A DNA stretch of 64,000 nucleotides from an uncultured Eubacterium sp. (GCF_934561735.1 NZ_CAKTGT010000009.1:1-64000); one strand, 5' to 3'; shown: positions 33,032 to 41,334, counted from the first letter of the stretch. Numbers and translations: made by a program. Notes: generated from the letters alone by a model not told the origin.

Positions 33032-33428
33032 ACGAATTAAAAAATTGTACGGCATTGCAAAAATCGACACGGCGGATGTGCTTACTTTGGCGGAAATCGG
33101 AGCCGTAAGCGGAGAAATAATGAAGCTAAACGAGTATCTTCAGAATATCAAAGGTGCAACGGCAGTAAATATTTTTACCGCACCGAGCCGTGCAAATATT
33201 ACCAAAGCCTTTGAAAATATTGAATACAGAATTGACGGCAGAAAAATTTATATTTCAAAATATGATATTGAAACGGTAGGCAAAATCTTTAACGCTTGGT
33301 TTGGGATAATTTTTGATTTTTATCTTGGCGGCAACGGAAAAGATTGGGACTTTATCGATGGTGAAAAACTCACTTGGGACAATATTGCAAACCGTGATCT
33401 CAGGTGGACAATGGCAGAAAGCAGGTGA
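33015..33428 (+). CDS. Tail protein I-like (XkdU/DUF2313-type) baseplate wedge
   Basis: 137 aa. Located right after the J-like gene. Has LTLAEIGAVSGEIMKLNEYLQNIKGATAVNIFTA and late ISKYDIETVGKIFNAWFGIIFDFYLGGNGKDWDFIDGEKLTW. The order is that of P2 gpI/XkdU; the sequence match is moderate. ATG 33015 is 7 bases behind GAGG. Confidence 0.65.
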   Translation: MKTVFERIKKLYGIAKIDTADVLTLAEIGAVSGEIMKLNEYLQNIKGATAVNIFTAPSRANITKAFENIEYRIDGRKIYISKYDIETVGKIFNAWFGIIFDFYLGGNGKDWDFIDGEKLTWDNIANRDLRWTMAESR

Positions 33429-33437
33429 TTTGTGTTT

Positions 33438-33911
33438 ATGAGCAGTACAAACAAAACCGAAGAATTGGAACTTAACAAATGGATTGGCTCGGATATTCCG
33501 CAAATGGAGGATTTTAACCGAGATAACGAGATTATCGACAAAACTCTCGGTGAACATATATGGGATGTGTCAAAACATGTAACGACGGAGCAAAAGAAAG
33601 TGTGGAGCAATCCTTTGGGTTGTGCATCATATATAGGCAACGGCAGTGACAGCAGAAGCATAAAGCTTAATATGGGCTTTGAACCGTCGGTATGCTTTGT
33701 GTTTGCAACAAATTATGCCGTCGGTCTTTCGGATTTCGGCAACAATGTGCATTACAATTATTTCGGCATCGCAACCGTAAACGGCAGTACATACGGCTTG
33801 AATATTGACGGAGAAGTGCTTGAAGTTAAAAATGCGGCAGCCACCGCTTCGTTTGAAATGACAAATTTCAATCAAGTGGGTAAAAGTTATCTTGTTGTGG
33901 GCTTTAGATAA
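33438..33911 (+). CDS. Tail fiber-like protein
   Basis: 157 aa. Begins NKTEELELNKWIGSDIPQMEDFNRDNEIID, the conserved start of many Firmicutes tail-fiber/receptor proteins, then a beta-rich region (NMGFEPSVCFVFATNYAVGLSDFGNN...) seen in fiber tips. Last gene of the operon; a terminator lies 25 bases beyond. Short for a fiber, so either reduced or a base for another adhesin. Confidence 0.75.
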   Translation: MSSTNKTEELELNKWIGSDIPQMEDFNRDNEIIDKTLGEHIWDVSKHVTTEQKKVWSNPLGCASYIGNGSDSRSIKLNMGFEPSVCFVFATNYAVGLSDFGNNVHYNYFGIATVNGSTYGLNIDGEVLEVKNAAATASFEMTNFNQVGKSYLVVGFR

Positions 33912-33935
33912 ATAGACAAAGAGTAAAAAGATATT

Positions 33936-33972
33936 AAAGAGTAAAAAGTTATCACAACTTTTTGCTCTTTTT
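33936..33972 (+). terminator. Terminator of the phage-derived operon
   Basis: A 15-bp stem AAAGAGTAAAAAGTT / AACTTTTTGCTCTTT (one wobble pair), ATCAC loop, T-run. The left arm is also repeated directly at 33918-33930 (AAAGAGTAAAAAG). Confidence 0.75.
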
Positions 33973-34216
33973 AGACTGCCGATAAAGCCCCTGAACCACG
34001 CCAAAATATAATCAACCGATCAGCCTCCTCTTATTTATAAGGGGAGGTGGCAACACGAAGTGTTGACGGTGGGGTTTTAAAAATGCTGTAAGCATCGAAC
34101 TTACAGCATTTTTGGCGTTTTTCGTTTTTTGCTCAGTCGAGGTACCATCGTACATCTTCCTTCGCAAGAAAACGAAATTCAGAACCTTTCTCAACAGCCT
34201 ACGGCGTGTCGAAAAT
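33973..34216 (+). repeat. Dispersed structured element, copy B
   Basis: Left end AGACTGCCGATAAAGCCCC then GAACCACGCCAAAAT (33973-34007). The centre holds hairpins CCTCCTCTTA/TAAGGGGAGG and CAACAC/GTGTTG. Then hairpin AAAAATGCTGTAAG / CTTACAGCATTTTT (34079-34113, loop CATCGAA) and the conserved right module ending CAACAGCCT (34200). Left end and right module match copy C almost fully, while the centre differs. It fills the 33912-34312 gap apart from the flanking terminator and promoter. Confidence 0.88.
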
Positions 34217-34241
34217 ATTTTCCCGATTTTTTATATTTATA

Positions 34242-34270
34242 TTGCATAAATTTTACAATAATGGTAAAAT
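34242..34270 (+). promoter_or_regulatory. Promoter of the M28 peptidase gene
   Basis: -35 TTGCAT (34242-34247), 17-base spacer, -10 TAAAAT (34265-34270); start codon 43 bases on. Confidence 0.6.
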
Positions 34271-34312
34271 AAATACAGCTATTTTTTTGAAAAGCTATGG
34301 AGGTAAATTTGT

Positions 34313-35665
34313 ATGAAAGAAGAAAACAGAAAGTATGCCCGTGAAGCTATGAGCATTGTTGAACATGCGGCTCACAAAATCGGCTCTCGTTTGCCGGGCA
34401 CAGATGGTGAAATCAAACTTCACGAATATATGGGCGACAAGCTCCGTGAAATCGGAATTGAACCGAAAACAGAAGAATTTGCAGTGTCACCTCGTTCATC
34501 AATCGGCGGCTTGTCATATGCAGGTTGGTCGGGCGTTATTATAAGCATCGGTGCAATCATCGCAGTTGCTTGCGGATTCGGTGATTTGTGGTACGCACTT
34601 GCGGCTCTCGGTCTTATCACTATAGTTTGGCTTGTAATGAGCTGCTTTTTCTACAAAACTTGGTTTGATATGTTCTTCCCACAGGAAATCAGCCGTAACA
34701 CTCTCGGTGTTTTGGAACCTGAGGACGGCAAATATGATTATACAATCATTCTTTCGGGTCACACAGACACATCTTGGTGCTGGCGTCACAGCGAGCACGC
34801 TTATAAGTATAAGGACACAAAGCCGGTTATGGGACTTATCGCTACATACGGTAAGGTAGGTTTCGGTGCAATTTGCTTTTTCTTTATTGCACTTTTCTCA
34901 ATCTTTATGGCTGTTGCAAATATTTGCAATTATGCAGGTGCCGCTTGGACAGAAACGATGTTTGCTTCTCAAGGTTTTGAAAACTTTATGTTTGCAATGA
35001 ACTTTGTTCCTATCGTAACTGCAATCGGCTCACTCTTTGTTGTTATGTGGGGCGACCCAAATCCTCGCAACGCTTCCCGCGGTGCTATGGATAATGCAAC
35101 AGGTATCGGCCTCAGCTATGCAGTTATCAAGTATTTTAAGGAACATCCTGAAAAGATGCCTAAGAATTGCCGTATTATCGATGCAAACATCGGTTCGGAA
35201 GAAGCAGGTCTTCGCGGTTCAATGCACTTTGCACAGGAACACCGCTTTGATGATATGACAAAGAACGCTTGGAATATCAATATCGACTCCGTTGCCGATG
35301 AAGATTACTTTGAAGTTGTAATCAAGGATGATTGGCAGGGCGTAAGATTTGATACCGATATGGAAAAGATGTTTAAGGATACCTTCAACGAAATGGGTAT
35401 TGAGTCAAAAACAAACGGTTGTATCCACAACCCGGTTGGCGGTTGCGACTCAACTCCTATGACAAGAGCAGGTATCAAGTCGGTTACATTTGCCGCTCAA
35501 AACCCAATGCTTACATATTATTATCATACTTGGAGAGATATGCCTGAACGCTTCTCCGAAGATACGGTAGGTCAGGGCTTTGATGTTGTATTGTCGGTAA
35601 TTGATAAGATTGCCGCTTTCCAGGAAGCAAACGGCTACAACGGTCCTCAAAAGAAAGCAAAATAA
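34313..35665 (+). CDS. M28 family zinc peptidase with membrane segments
   Basis: 450 aa. Zinc ligands and catalytic residues of M28: ILSGHTDTSW (His, Asp), AMDNATGIG (Asp), GSEEAGLRG (Glu-Glu), INIDSVAD (Asp), YYYHTWRD (His). Four hydrophobic segments (about 68-88, 96-118, 182-205, 226-246) interrupt the fold, an unusual membrane-embedded build for this family. Likely an aminopeptidase; substrate unknown. Many codons (cgt, ctt) are the highly expressed type here. Shine-Dalgarno GGAGG. Confidence 0.85.
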   Translation: MKEENRKYAREAMSIVEHAAHKIGSRLPGTDGEIKLHEYMGDKLREIGIEPKTEEFAVSPRSSIGGLSYAGWSGVIISIGAIIAVACGFGDLWYALAALGLITIVWLVMSCFFYKTWFDMFFPQEISRNTLGVLEPEDGKYDYTIILSGHTDTSWCWRHSEHAYKYKDTKPVMGLIATYGKVGFGAICFFFIALFSIFMAVANICNYAGAAWTETMFASQGFENFMFAMNFVPIVTAIGSLFVVMWGDPNPRNASRGAMDNATGIGLSYAVIKYFKEHPEKMPKNCRIIDANIGSEEAGLRGSMHFAQEHRFDDMTKNAWNINIDSVADEDYFEVVIKDDWQGVRFDTDMEKMFKDTFNEMGIESKTNGCIHNPVGGCDSTPMTRAGIKSVTFAAQNPMLTYYYHTWRDMPERFSEDTVGQGFDVVLSVIDKIAAFQEANGYNGPQKKAK

Positions 35666-35680
35666 GCAGTATAAATAATA

Positions 35681-35723
35681 AAAACACCACGGCGGTAGGA
35701 TTTTCTACTGTCGCGGTGTTTTT
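35681..35723. terminator. Bidirectional terminator between M28 gene and GH27 gene
   Basis: Long stem from AAAACACC/GGTGTTTT continuing through CGGCGGTAG/CTACTGTCG with wobble pairs; T-run on the plus strand. Confidence 0.75.
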
Positions 35724-35729
35724 GATTTA

Positions 35730-37037
35730 TTATTGTAGTTTTATAAGTCTTGCACCGTGAGGTTCAACCTCTAATGTGAGTGAATTTTTGGCTGTGCCGA
35801 TTGTTTGCTTTTGCCAAATGTCGTACACGGTGTACTCTGTGCTTGGCATAAGAATTTGTGTGAGGTCGGCTTTGATTTTTTTAGCCTTGGTGTCGGTGTT
35901 GAAAACGGCAAGGTATTTGCAGTTTTTGCCGTGTGACGCCCAAATTATGTAACCCTTGTTGTTCTTTTCTTCTCTTGCTATGCAGTGAGGGTTTGCCGAT
36001 TCTTTTTGCATTTTCATATAGTCGCTGTTTGTGAGAAGTGAGAGCGTAAACTCGTCGTTTTCAGGCATATTGCCGCCGATGAAAAGCGGACTGCCGAAAA
36101 TTCCCCAAAGCGACATCAAAGTATAATGTTCCGGCTTTGTGAAGTTTGACATTCTGTTTTGCTTGCCGTGGTATGAGCAAAGTTTTGAAATTCTGCCGAT
36201 AGGGAGCATATCACAGTCGGGATAATTGCCCGTTTTGCGTACTCCCTGCCATTCTTCGCATTTGTCAAACATAACATAAAGATGTTCCCACAAATCCCAA
36301 AAGTCGCCTGTCATTCGCCACATATTTGCGTTTTTGCAAAGGTGGTCTGCTTTGTCACGAAGAGCCGGACCCGGAGAAAGTGAAAGTACAATTTCTCTGC
36401 CGCAGTTGTCAATAGCTTTGCGGAGCATTTCAATTTCGTAATCGGCTGTGTACGGATTGTCCCATTTTCTGAACTCGGTAACCGCAATGTCATCACATTT
36501 GATGAAATCAACGCCCCATTCGGCATACATATTGATGATGGAGTTGTAGTAATCTTGTGCTCCCTCGCAGTTTTTCATGCCGTACATATCGGTGTTCCAC
36601 GAGCACACGGAAAAGTGGTGTGCAACATCTCTTGCGGTGTATTTGCTGCCGAAGATAGGCAAATTTTGATGAACTGCCTGCCTCGGAATGCCACGCATAA
36701 TGTGGATGCCGAATTTTAGCCCGAGTGAGTGAACATAATCGGCAATCGGCTTGAAACCTTTGCCGTCTTTGGCACTCGGAAATCTGTTTTCGGCAGGCAT
36801 AAGTCTGCCGTATTTGTCTGTGTTAAGTTCGGTAAAATTGTGATAGTCGTTGCTGTCTGCGGTAGGCTCGTACCATTGAATGTCGCAAACAACATATTCC
36901 CAGCCGTATTGCTTGAGATTTTTTGCCATATAGTCGGCGTTTGCTCTTAATTGTTCTTCGTTGACGCCTGCACCGAAACAGTCCCAGCTGTTCCAGCCGC
37001 ACGGCGGAGTCTTTGCCCATTGCTTAAAATTGCTCAT
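35730..37037 (-). CDS. GH27-type alpha-galactosidase
   Basis: 435 aa. Starts TPPCGWNSWDCFGAGVNEEQ, the GH27/GH36 N-terminal motif. Nucleophile in GVDFIKCDDI, acid/base in WRMTGDFWDLW; C-terminal beta sandwich ends EVEPHGARLIKLQ. No signal peptide, so it acts in the cytosol on imported alpha-galactosides (raffinose family or mucin-type). Overlaps hisK by 14 bases and is the last gene of a galT-hisK-GH27 operon, which connects released galactose to GalT. Confidence 0.9.
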   Translation of the reverse strand: MSNFKQWAKTPPCGWNSWDCFGAGVNEEQLRANADYMAKNLKQYGWEYVVCDIQWYEPTADSNDYHNFTELNTDKYGRLMPAENRFPSAKDGKGFKPIADYVHSLGLKFGIHIMRGIPRQAVHQNLPIFGSKYTARDVAHHFSVCSWNTDMYGMKNCEGAQDYYNSIINMYAEWGVDFIKCDDIAVTEFRKWDNPYTADYEIEMLRKAIDNCGREIVLSLSPGPALRDKADHLCKNANMWRMTGDFWDLWEHLYVMFDKCEEWQGVRKTGNYPDCDMLPIGRISKLCSYHGKQNRMSNFTKPEHYTLMSLWGIFGSPLFIGGNMPENDEFTLSLLTNSDYMKMQKESANPHCIAREEKNNKGYIIWASHGKNCKYLAVFNTDTKAKKIKADLTQILMPSTEYTVYDIWQKQTIGTAKNSLTLEVEPHGARLIKLQ

Positions 37038-37821
37038 ATTTGCCCTCGTAATTTATTAATTTAAGATTTTCGAGATTGATAGGGGTAATGCCTAAATCGT
37101 TTAGGTATTCGTGTGCCTTTTGCAAGTCTTCTTTGTCCGAATATACTTCGGGCTTGTGTGCATCAAGTCCGATAACAACCCTGTTGCCGACCTCTGCAAT
37201 GATTTTCCACACATCGGGATTTGGATAATTGCGATGTGATGTGTAACCCAAAAAGTTAAATTCAAGCGGAATGTTAAGCTCTTTGAGCGTTTCAATCATA
37301 TTCCTCATTTTTTTGAGATAAACCTCTTTGTCACCCGTAAAATTGATGAGGTCGGGATGTGCAATGTAGCTGAAACAGCCTGTTTTTGCACCGATGATGA
37401 CTTGCGAAATGTATTTGTCCAAAACTGCAACCGAATCGGTTTCGTGACCCGAATAGTGTGCAAAAGGCTCGTACTCGTTGTCGGTGTAGTGCTGACCGAG
37501 AATCAAATAATCGTACTCAAAGCCCTTTAGGTATTCGATTTCTTCGTTCCAAAGAGCAGGGAAGTATTCAAGCTCATAGCCGAGTTTGATGTCTATCACG
37601 CTTTTGTATTTCTCTTTCAGTGCCTTTATTGAGTTTGCATAGTCCTGTGCTTTGTCAAGCTGAATTCTGTATCCGCTGTGGTGACTTTTTGGGAACAAAT
37701 ACGGTGCGTGGTCGGAAAATCCCATCACGTCGTATCCGTTTTTGATTGCCTCAAGCACATATTCTTCGTCCGTGCCTGTTGCGTGGCCGCAACGGTAGGT
37801 GTGGTTGTGAAAATTATACAT
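37024..37821 (-). CDS. hisK: PHP-family histidinol-phosphatase
   Basis: 265 aa. PHP metal motifs: NFHNHTYRCGHATGT (residues 4-16), GFSDHAPY, the LGYELEYFP, ILGQHYTD, YIAHPDLINFTG, FNFLGY, and VIGLDAHKPEVY. This matches HisJ/HisK-type histidinol phosphate phosphatases (last phosphate step before histidinol). Other his genes are absent here, so a sugar-phosphate or other phosphoesterase role within the galactose operon is possible. Its ATG overlaps the galT stop (TAATG). Confidence 0.8.
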   Translation of the reverse strand: MYNFHNHTYRCGHATGTDEEYVLEAIKNGYDVMGFSDHAPYLFPKSHHSGYRIQLDKAQDYANSIKALKEKYKSVIDIKLGYELEYFPALWNEEIEYLKGFEYDYLILGQHYTDNEYEPFAHYSGHETDSVAVLDKYISQVIIGAKTGCFSYIAHPDLINFTGDKEVYLKKMRNMIETLKELNIPLEFNFLGYTSHRNYPNPDVWKIIAEVGNRVVIGLDAHKPEVYSDKEDLQKAHEYLNDLGITPINLENLKLINYEGKYEQF

Positions 37822-39308
37822 TATCTCACACTTTCAATAAATCTCAAGAAACCTGCTTTGCCTTCTTCGTCACGGGAATACACGCCGCATTGACCGAGAA
37901 TTGAGGTGAATACAATGCCGATTTCTTTTTTGAGAATGTCGTCAATGTTGCTTTCGTTGATGTCGTATTTTTGCATAATCATCTCTGCCCATTCCTTATG
38001 AGCGGCGATGGTTTCGTTTGCGGAAATGTCCTCGCCGTTCACCATTGCCTTGCCGAGAACAGCCATTTCGTTTTTAAGTCTTGACGGCAAAACGGCAAGA
38101 CCCATAACCTCGATAAGGCCGATGTTCTCTTTTTTGATGTGGTGGTATTCAGGATGCGGATGATAGTATCCGAGCGGACAGTCTTCTGTTGTGATGTTGT
38201 TGCGAAGAACGAGGTCAAGCTCGAATTTGCCGTTTCTCATTCTTGCAATAGGCGTGATTGTGTTGTGAGGTGTGCCCTCTGTTTCCGCATAGATGAATGA
38301 GTCTTTGTCGGTGTAGCCTCTCCAAGTTGTGAGCACCTTGTCGGCAAGCTCAACAAGTCTTGCCTTGTCTGTGCCGATAATTCTGATAACGCTCATAGGC
38401 CACTTAACAATGCCTGCCTGAATATCTTCAAAGCCTGCAAATGTAACTTCTGTTTCAATCGGAGCTTTTGCCATTGCAAATTCGTAGTTACCGCCCTGGA
38501 AGTGTTCGTGTGTGAGAATAGAGCCGCCTACTATCGGCAAATCTGCATTTGAACCTACAAAGTAGTGAGGGAACTTTTCAACAAAATCAAGGAGTTTAAC
38601 AAAAGCGGCTCTGTCTATCTTCATAGGTGTGTGCTCTGCGTTAAACACGATGCAGTGCTCGTTGTAATATACATACGGTGAATATTGCAAGTAGAAATTG
38701 TCGCCGCCGAGGGTCATAGGGATAATTCTGTGATTTTGTCTTGCCGGGTGGTTGATTCTGCCCATGTATCCTTCATTTTCTTTGCATAACGCACATTTAG
38801 GATATGATGTTGTTTTCATTTTAAGAGCGGCGGCAATAGCCTTTGGGTCTTTTTCAGGCTTTGAAAGGTTGATGGTAATGTCAATGTCGCCGTATTCTGT
38901 TTTTGTAATCCATTTGAGGTCGTTTTTGATTCTGTATCTGCGGATATAGTCGCTGTCTTGGCAAAGTTTGTAGTAATAGTCTGTTGCCGCTTTTTTATCT
39001 CTGCTGTAAAGGAAGTGGAATTTTGAGATAACCTCGCTCGGCTTAGGAGTGAGAAGTCCCATAATCTTTGTATCAAACAAATCACGGTAAACCACGCTGT
39101 CCTCGCAAAGTCCGTTTTCAACCGCATAGTCAAGAATTGAAGCCAAAATATCTTCAAGCTCTGCATTTTCTGCCTCGCAGTCCTCGAAAGAATCCATATT
39201 GAGTGCTTGGCAAACGGTGTTGATTGCCCAAATTTCGTCCCATTTTTCAATCATTCCATTGCTGATTGCATATCTAACCAATGATTTTACTGCCACATTA
39301 ATATTCAT
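37821..39308 (-). CDS. galT: UDP-glucose--hexose-1-phosphate uridylyltransferase, class II
   Basis: 495 aa, the size of the Firmicutes class II GalT. Motifs ILTHEHFQGGNYEFAMAKAPIE and CALCKENEGYMGRINHPARQNHRIIPMTLGG, plus CPLGYYHPHPEYHHIKKENIGLIEVMGLAVLPSRL. It transfers UMP from UDP-glucose to galactose-1-phosphate in the Leloir pathway. galK and galE are not in the window. Shine-Dalgarno AAAGAGG. First gene of the galT-hisK-GH27 operon. Confidence 0.95.
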   Translation of the reverse strand: MNINVAVKSLVRYAISNGMIEKWDEIWAINTVCQALNMDSFEDCEAENAELEDILASILDYAVENGLCEDSVVYRDLFDTKIMGLLTPKPSEVISKFHFLYSRDKKAATDYYYKLCQDSDYIRRYRIKNDLKWITKTEYGDIDITINLSKPEKDPKAIAAALKMKTTSYPKCALCKENEGYMGRINHPARQNHRIIPMTLGGDNFYLQYSPYVYYNEHCIVFNAEHTPMKIDRAAFVKLLDFVEKFPHYFVGSNADLPIVGGSILTHEHFQGGNYEFAMAKAPIETEVTFAGFEDIQAGIVKWPMSVIRIIGTDKARLVELADKVLTTWRGYTDKDSFIYAETEGTPHNTITPIARMRNGKFELDLVLRNNITTEDCPLGYYHPHPEYHHIKKENIGLIEVMGLAVLPSRLKNEMAVLGKAMVNGEDISANETIAAHKEWAEMIMQKYDINESNIDDILKKEIGIVFTSILGQCGVYSRDEEGKAGFLRFIESVR

Positions 39309-39490
39309 AATTCGACCTCTTTTTCAAATTTTCGCTATTATTATATAGGTTATTTCTGTTTATTGCAATACAAATTATTACTAAAATTATATAATTTTTT
39401 ATTAATTTTTATGTAAAATACTTTACCCGTTTGAAATTTCGTGATATTCTTATCATATAATCAGTATAGTAAACCAAAGGAATGATATAT

Positions 39491-40072
39491 ATGAAAATTT
39501 GCGTTTTTGGTGCGGCAAGCAAAACCATTGACGAAAAATACATAACACCTGTTGAGGATATGGGCGAATATTTGGCTCGTCACGGTCACAGCCTTGTGTT
39601 CGGTGCAGGCAGTACGGGAGAAATGGGTGCCGCTTCAAGAGGCTTCAAAAGAGGCGGCGGAATTATCCACGGCGTTGTGCCGAGATTTTTCAAGGAAAAT
39701 CTTGACGAATTTGTAAATTGGGATTGCGATGAAATGACTCTCACCGAAACTATGCGTGAACGCAAGGGAATTATGGAAAGTTTGGCAGATGCTTTCATCA
39801 TCACTCCGGGCGGTGCAGGCACATTTGAGGAATTTTTTGAAGTGCTCACCTTGAAGCAACTCGGCAGACACAGAAAGCCGATTGCAATTTACAACATAGA
39901 CGGATATTATGACCATATGATTGATGCGATTAATTATTCTATCAAAACGGAGTTTATCAAGCCTAATTGTTCACAGCTTTTCAAGGTGTTTGATGAAACT
40001 CAGTTTGACGAAATGATTGATTATATCGAAAATGACGATATGGGCAATTTGACAGTTAAAGATTTAAAATAA
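39491..40072 (+). CDS. LOG-family nucleotide 5'-monophosphate phosphoribohydrolase (TIGR00730)
   Basis: 193 aa. Rossmann start KICVFGAASKTID, LVFGAGSTGEMGAASRG, and the LOG motif PGGAGTFEEFFEVLT (PGGxGTxxE) with FMRERKG-like TMRERKGIM. LOG proteins split the N-glycosidic bond of nucleotide monophosphates (cytokinin activation in plants; a cleanup role in bacteria). ATG 39491 has AAAGGA 8 bases upstream. Followed by the cytidylate-kinase-like gene. Confidence 0.93.
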   Translation: MKICVFGAASKTIDEKYITPVEDMGEYLARHGHSLVFGAGSTGEMGAASRGFKRGGGIIHGVVPRFFKENLDEFVNWDCDEMTLTETMRERKGIMESLADAFIITPGGAGTFEEFFEVLTLKQLGRHRKPIAIYNIDGYYDHMIDAINYSIKTEFIKPNCSQLFKVFDETQFDEMIDYIENDDMGNLTVKDLK

Positions 40073-40095
40073 TACAGAACAAGGAGGAATGTTCT

Positions 40096-40698
40096 ATGAA
40101 AAAATATGCAATTTGTATCGGCAGAGAATTTTGTTCCGGTGGTAGAGAAATCGGCAAAATGCTTGCCAAAAGGCTCGGCATAGCTTATTATGACGAGATT
40201 GAACTGCGTGACAGATCAAGGGATTTGGGCGTTGAGGACGGAATTTTTGAAATGTTTGATGAACAGCCAACCCGTTCGTTCCTCTTTTCCGTTGTAATGG
40301 ACCCTTATTCAATCGACAGTGCCGTAAATTCGGGCAGAGTGCTTGAGGCTCAACGCAGGGTTATCGAATCTGCAACGGATGAAGGTCCGTGCGTTATCGT
40401 AGGCAGAAGAGCGGATAAAATCCTTGAGGAAAAAGAAGATGTAGAGGTTATATCTGTATTTATCGGTGCGGATATGGAGGACAGAATTGACCGCTTTATG
40501 CATAGCGATCAAGAGGATAAGCCTCGTAATGTTCGCCGCTATATCGAACAAAAGGACAGAGAACGCTCATCTTATTACAATTTCCTCGGTGACGGAAAAT
40601 GGGGCAGAGCGGCAAACTATACAATGTGCTTCTCAACCTCAAAAATGGATAAGGAAAAGATTTGTGACATAATCTGCAATTATGTAAAGGAACTCTGA
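40096..40698 (+). CDS. Cytidylate kinase-like protein
   Basis: 200 aa. Begins YAICIGREFCSGGREIGKMLAKRLGIAYYDEIELRDRSR, where SGGREIG is the P-loop form of cytidylate-kinase-like proteins (AAA_26/Cmk-like), and later PCVIVGRRADKILEEKEDVEVISVFIGADMEDRIDRFM. Distinct from true Cmk, which is usually larger and near rpsA; substrate unknown. AAGGAGG site. Next gene starts within its stop (TGATG). Confidence 0.85.
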   Translation: MKKYAICIGREFCSGGREIGKMLAKRLGIAYYDEIELRDRSRDLGVEDGIFEMFDEQPTRSFLFSVVMDPYSIDSAVNSGRVLEAQRRVIESATDEGPCVIVGRRADKILEEKEDVEVISVFIGADMEDRIDRFMHSDQEDKPRNVRRYIEQKDRERSSYYNFLGDGKWGRAANYTMCFSTSKMDKEKICDIICNYVKEL

Positions 40699-40943
40699 TG
40701 GAAAAGAACAATAAAATTTCGATTAAAAAGAGGCTGATTATAGCCTTGTGCGTAATGGTGATGATTGTTCTGTTTGTGCCGAGAGTTGCGATTTTAAAAG
40801 ACGGCGGCAGTAAAGAGTTTACCGCACTAACATATCGCATAACAAAGGTGCATTCGCTGAATCCTGTTGAAGCGGAGGAAGAATTTACCACAGGCACGAT
40901 TATTGAAATTTTCGGCAGAGAAGTTTATAACAGTGTAAATTAA
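40698..40943 (+). CDS. Small membrane-anchored protein
   Basis: 81 aa. Basic start (MEKNNKISIKKRL), one membrane segment (IIALCVMVMIVLFVP), then an outside part (GSKEFTALTYRITKVHSLNPVEAEEEFTTGTIIEIFG). Conserved small-protein look, unknown function. The start codon overlaps the stop of the kinase-like gene, so they are co-expressed. Confidence 0.75.
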   Translation: MEKNNKISIKKRLIIALCVMVMIVLFVPRVAILKDGGSKEFTALTYRITKVHSLNPVEAEEEFTTGTIIEIFGREVYNSVN

Positions 40944-40985
40944 TAACATTATATACCGCATATACCGCAGTTTTGCACTGCGGTC

Positions 40986-41231
40986 AGACTGTCGATAAAG
41001 CCCCTGAACCACGCCAAAATTATATTAACACACATTAAGTAGGGGATAGGCTTGCCTATCCCGAAATATATTGTTTTAATAGCACTAATTAAAGAAAAGT
41101 GCCGCAAACATCGAGTTTGCGGCACTTTTGGCGTTTTTCGTTTTTTGCTCAGTCGAGGTACCATCGTACATCTTCCTTCGCAAGAAAACGAAATTCAGAA
41201 CCTTTCTCAACAGCCTCCGGCGTGTTGAAAA
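40986..41231 (+). repeat. Dispersed structured element, copy C
   Basis: Left end AGACTGTCGATAAAGCCCC then GAACCACGCCAAAAT (40986-41020). Centre with GGGATAGGC/GCCTATCCC hairpin. Hairpin AAAAGTGCCGCAAAC / GTTTGCGGCACTTTT (41095-41129, loop ATCGA). Right module with long stem TTTCGTTTTTTGC (41136-41148) / GCAAGAAAACGAAA (41180-41193, one bulged G), inner hairpin GAGGTAC-CATC-GTACATC (41155-41172), ending CAACAGCCT (41216). It occupies most of the 40944-41377 gap, which otherwise holds the DUF134 promoter. Confidence 0.88.
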
Positions 41232-41306
41232 ACGGATTAAAACCTGCTCTAATTGCAAAGTTTTTTATGACAAATGTAAGAATTTTGAAAAGTTTAAAAA
41301 AGTTAT

Positions 41307-41334
41307 TGACATATGTCGATAAAGTGGTATAATG
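41307..41334 (+). promoter_or_regulatory. DUF134-pfl promoter with palindrome on the -35 box
   Basis: TTGACA (41307-41312), 16-base spacer, TATAAT (41329-41334): both boxes are perfect consensus. A 10-base palindrome GACATATGTC (41309-41318) overlaps the -35 and could be an operator. The start codon is 44 bases downstream. Confidence 0.75.

Larger units (their letters stand above)
23847..33911 (+). mobile_element. Phage-derived head-baseplate operon lacking tail shaft genes
   Basis: Seventeen genes plus one nested start, packed with overlaps of a few bases, all on one strand and without a broken frame. Order: small and large terminase, portal, protease/scaffold, decoration, capsid, three connector/terminator proteins, then LysM/XkdP-like, XkdQ-like, spike, gp25-like, J-like, I-like and fiber. 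In myovirus/PBSX order the sheath, tube, tube chaperones and tape measure should stand between the terminator and XkdP-like gene; here there is a single 34-codon ORF. No integrase, repressor or replication gene, and no tRNA-type attachment site at either end. Either a reduced, domesticated particle or a remnant. Confidence 0.85.

Noticed and set aside
34012..34194. Minus-strand ORF across dispersed element copy B (RKVLNFVFLRRKMYDGTSTEQ...)
   Set aside because: It is not conserved in frame across copies and covers the structured RNA-like stems; the DNA/RNA fold explains the conservation better.
41128..41322. Plus-strand ORF over copy C
   Set aside because: Same reason: it follows the palindromic repeat and has no ribosome binding site.
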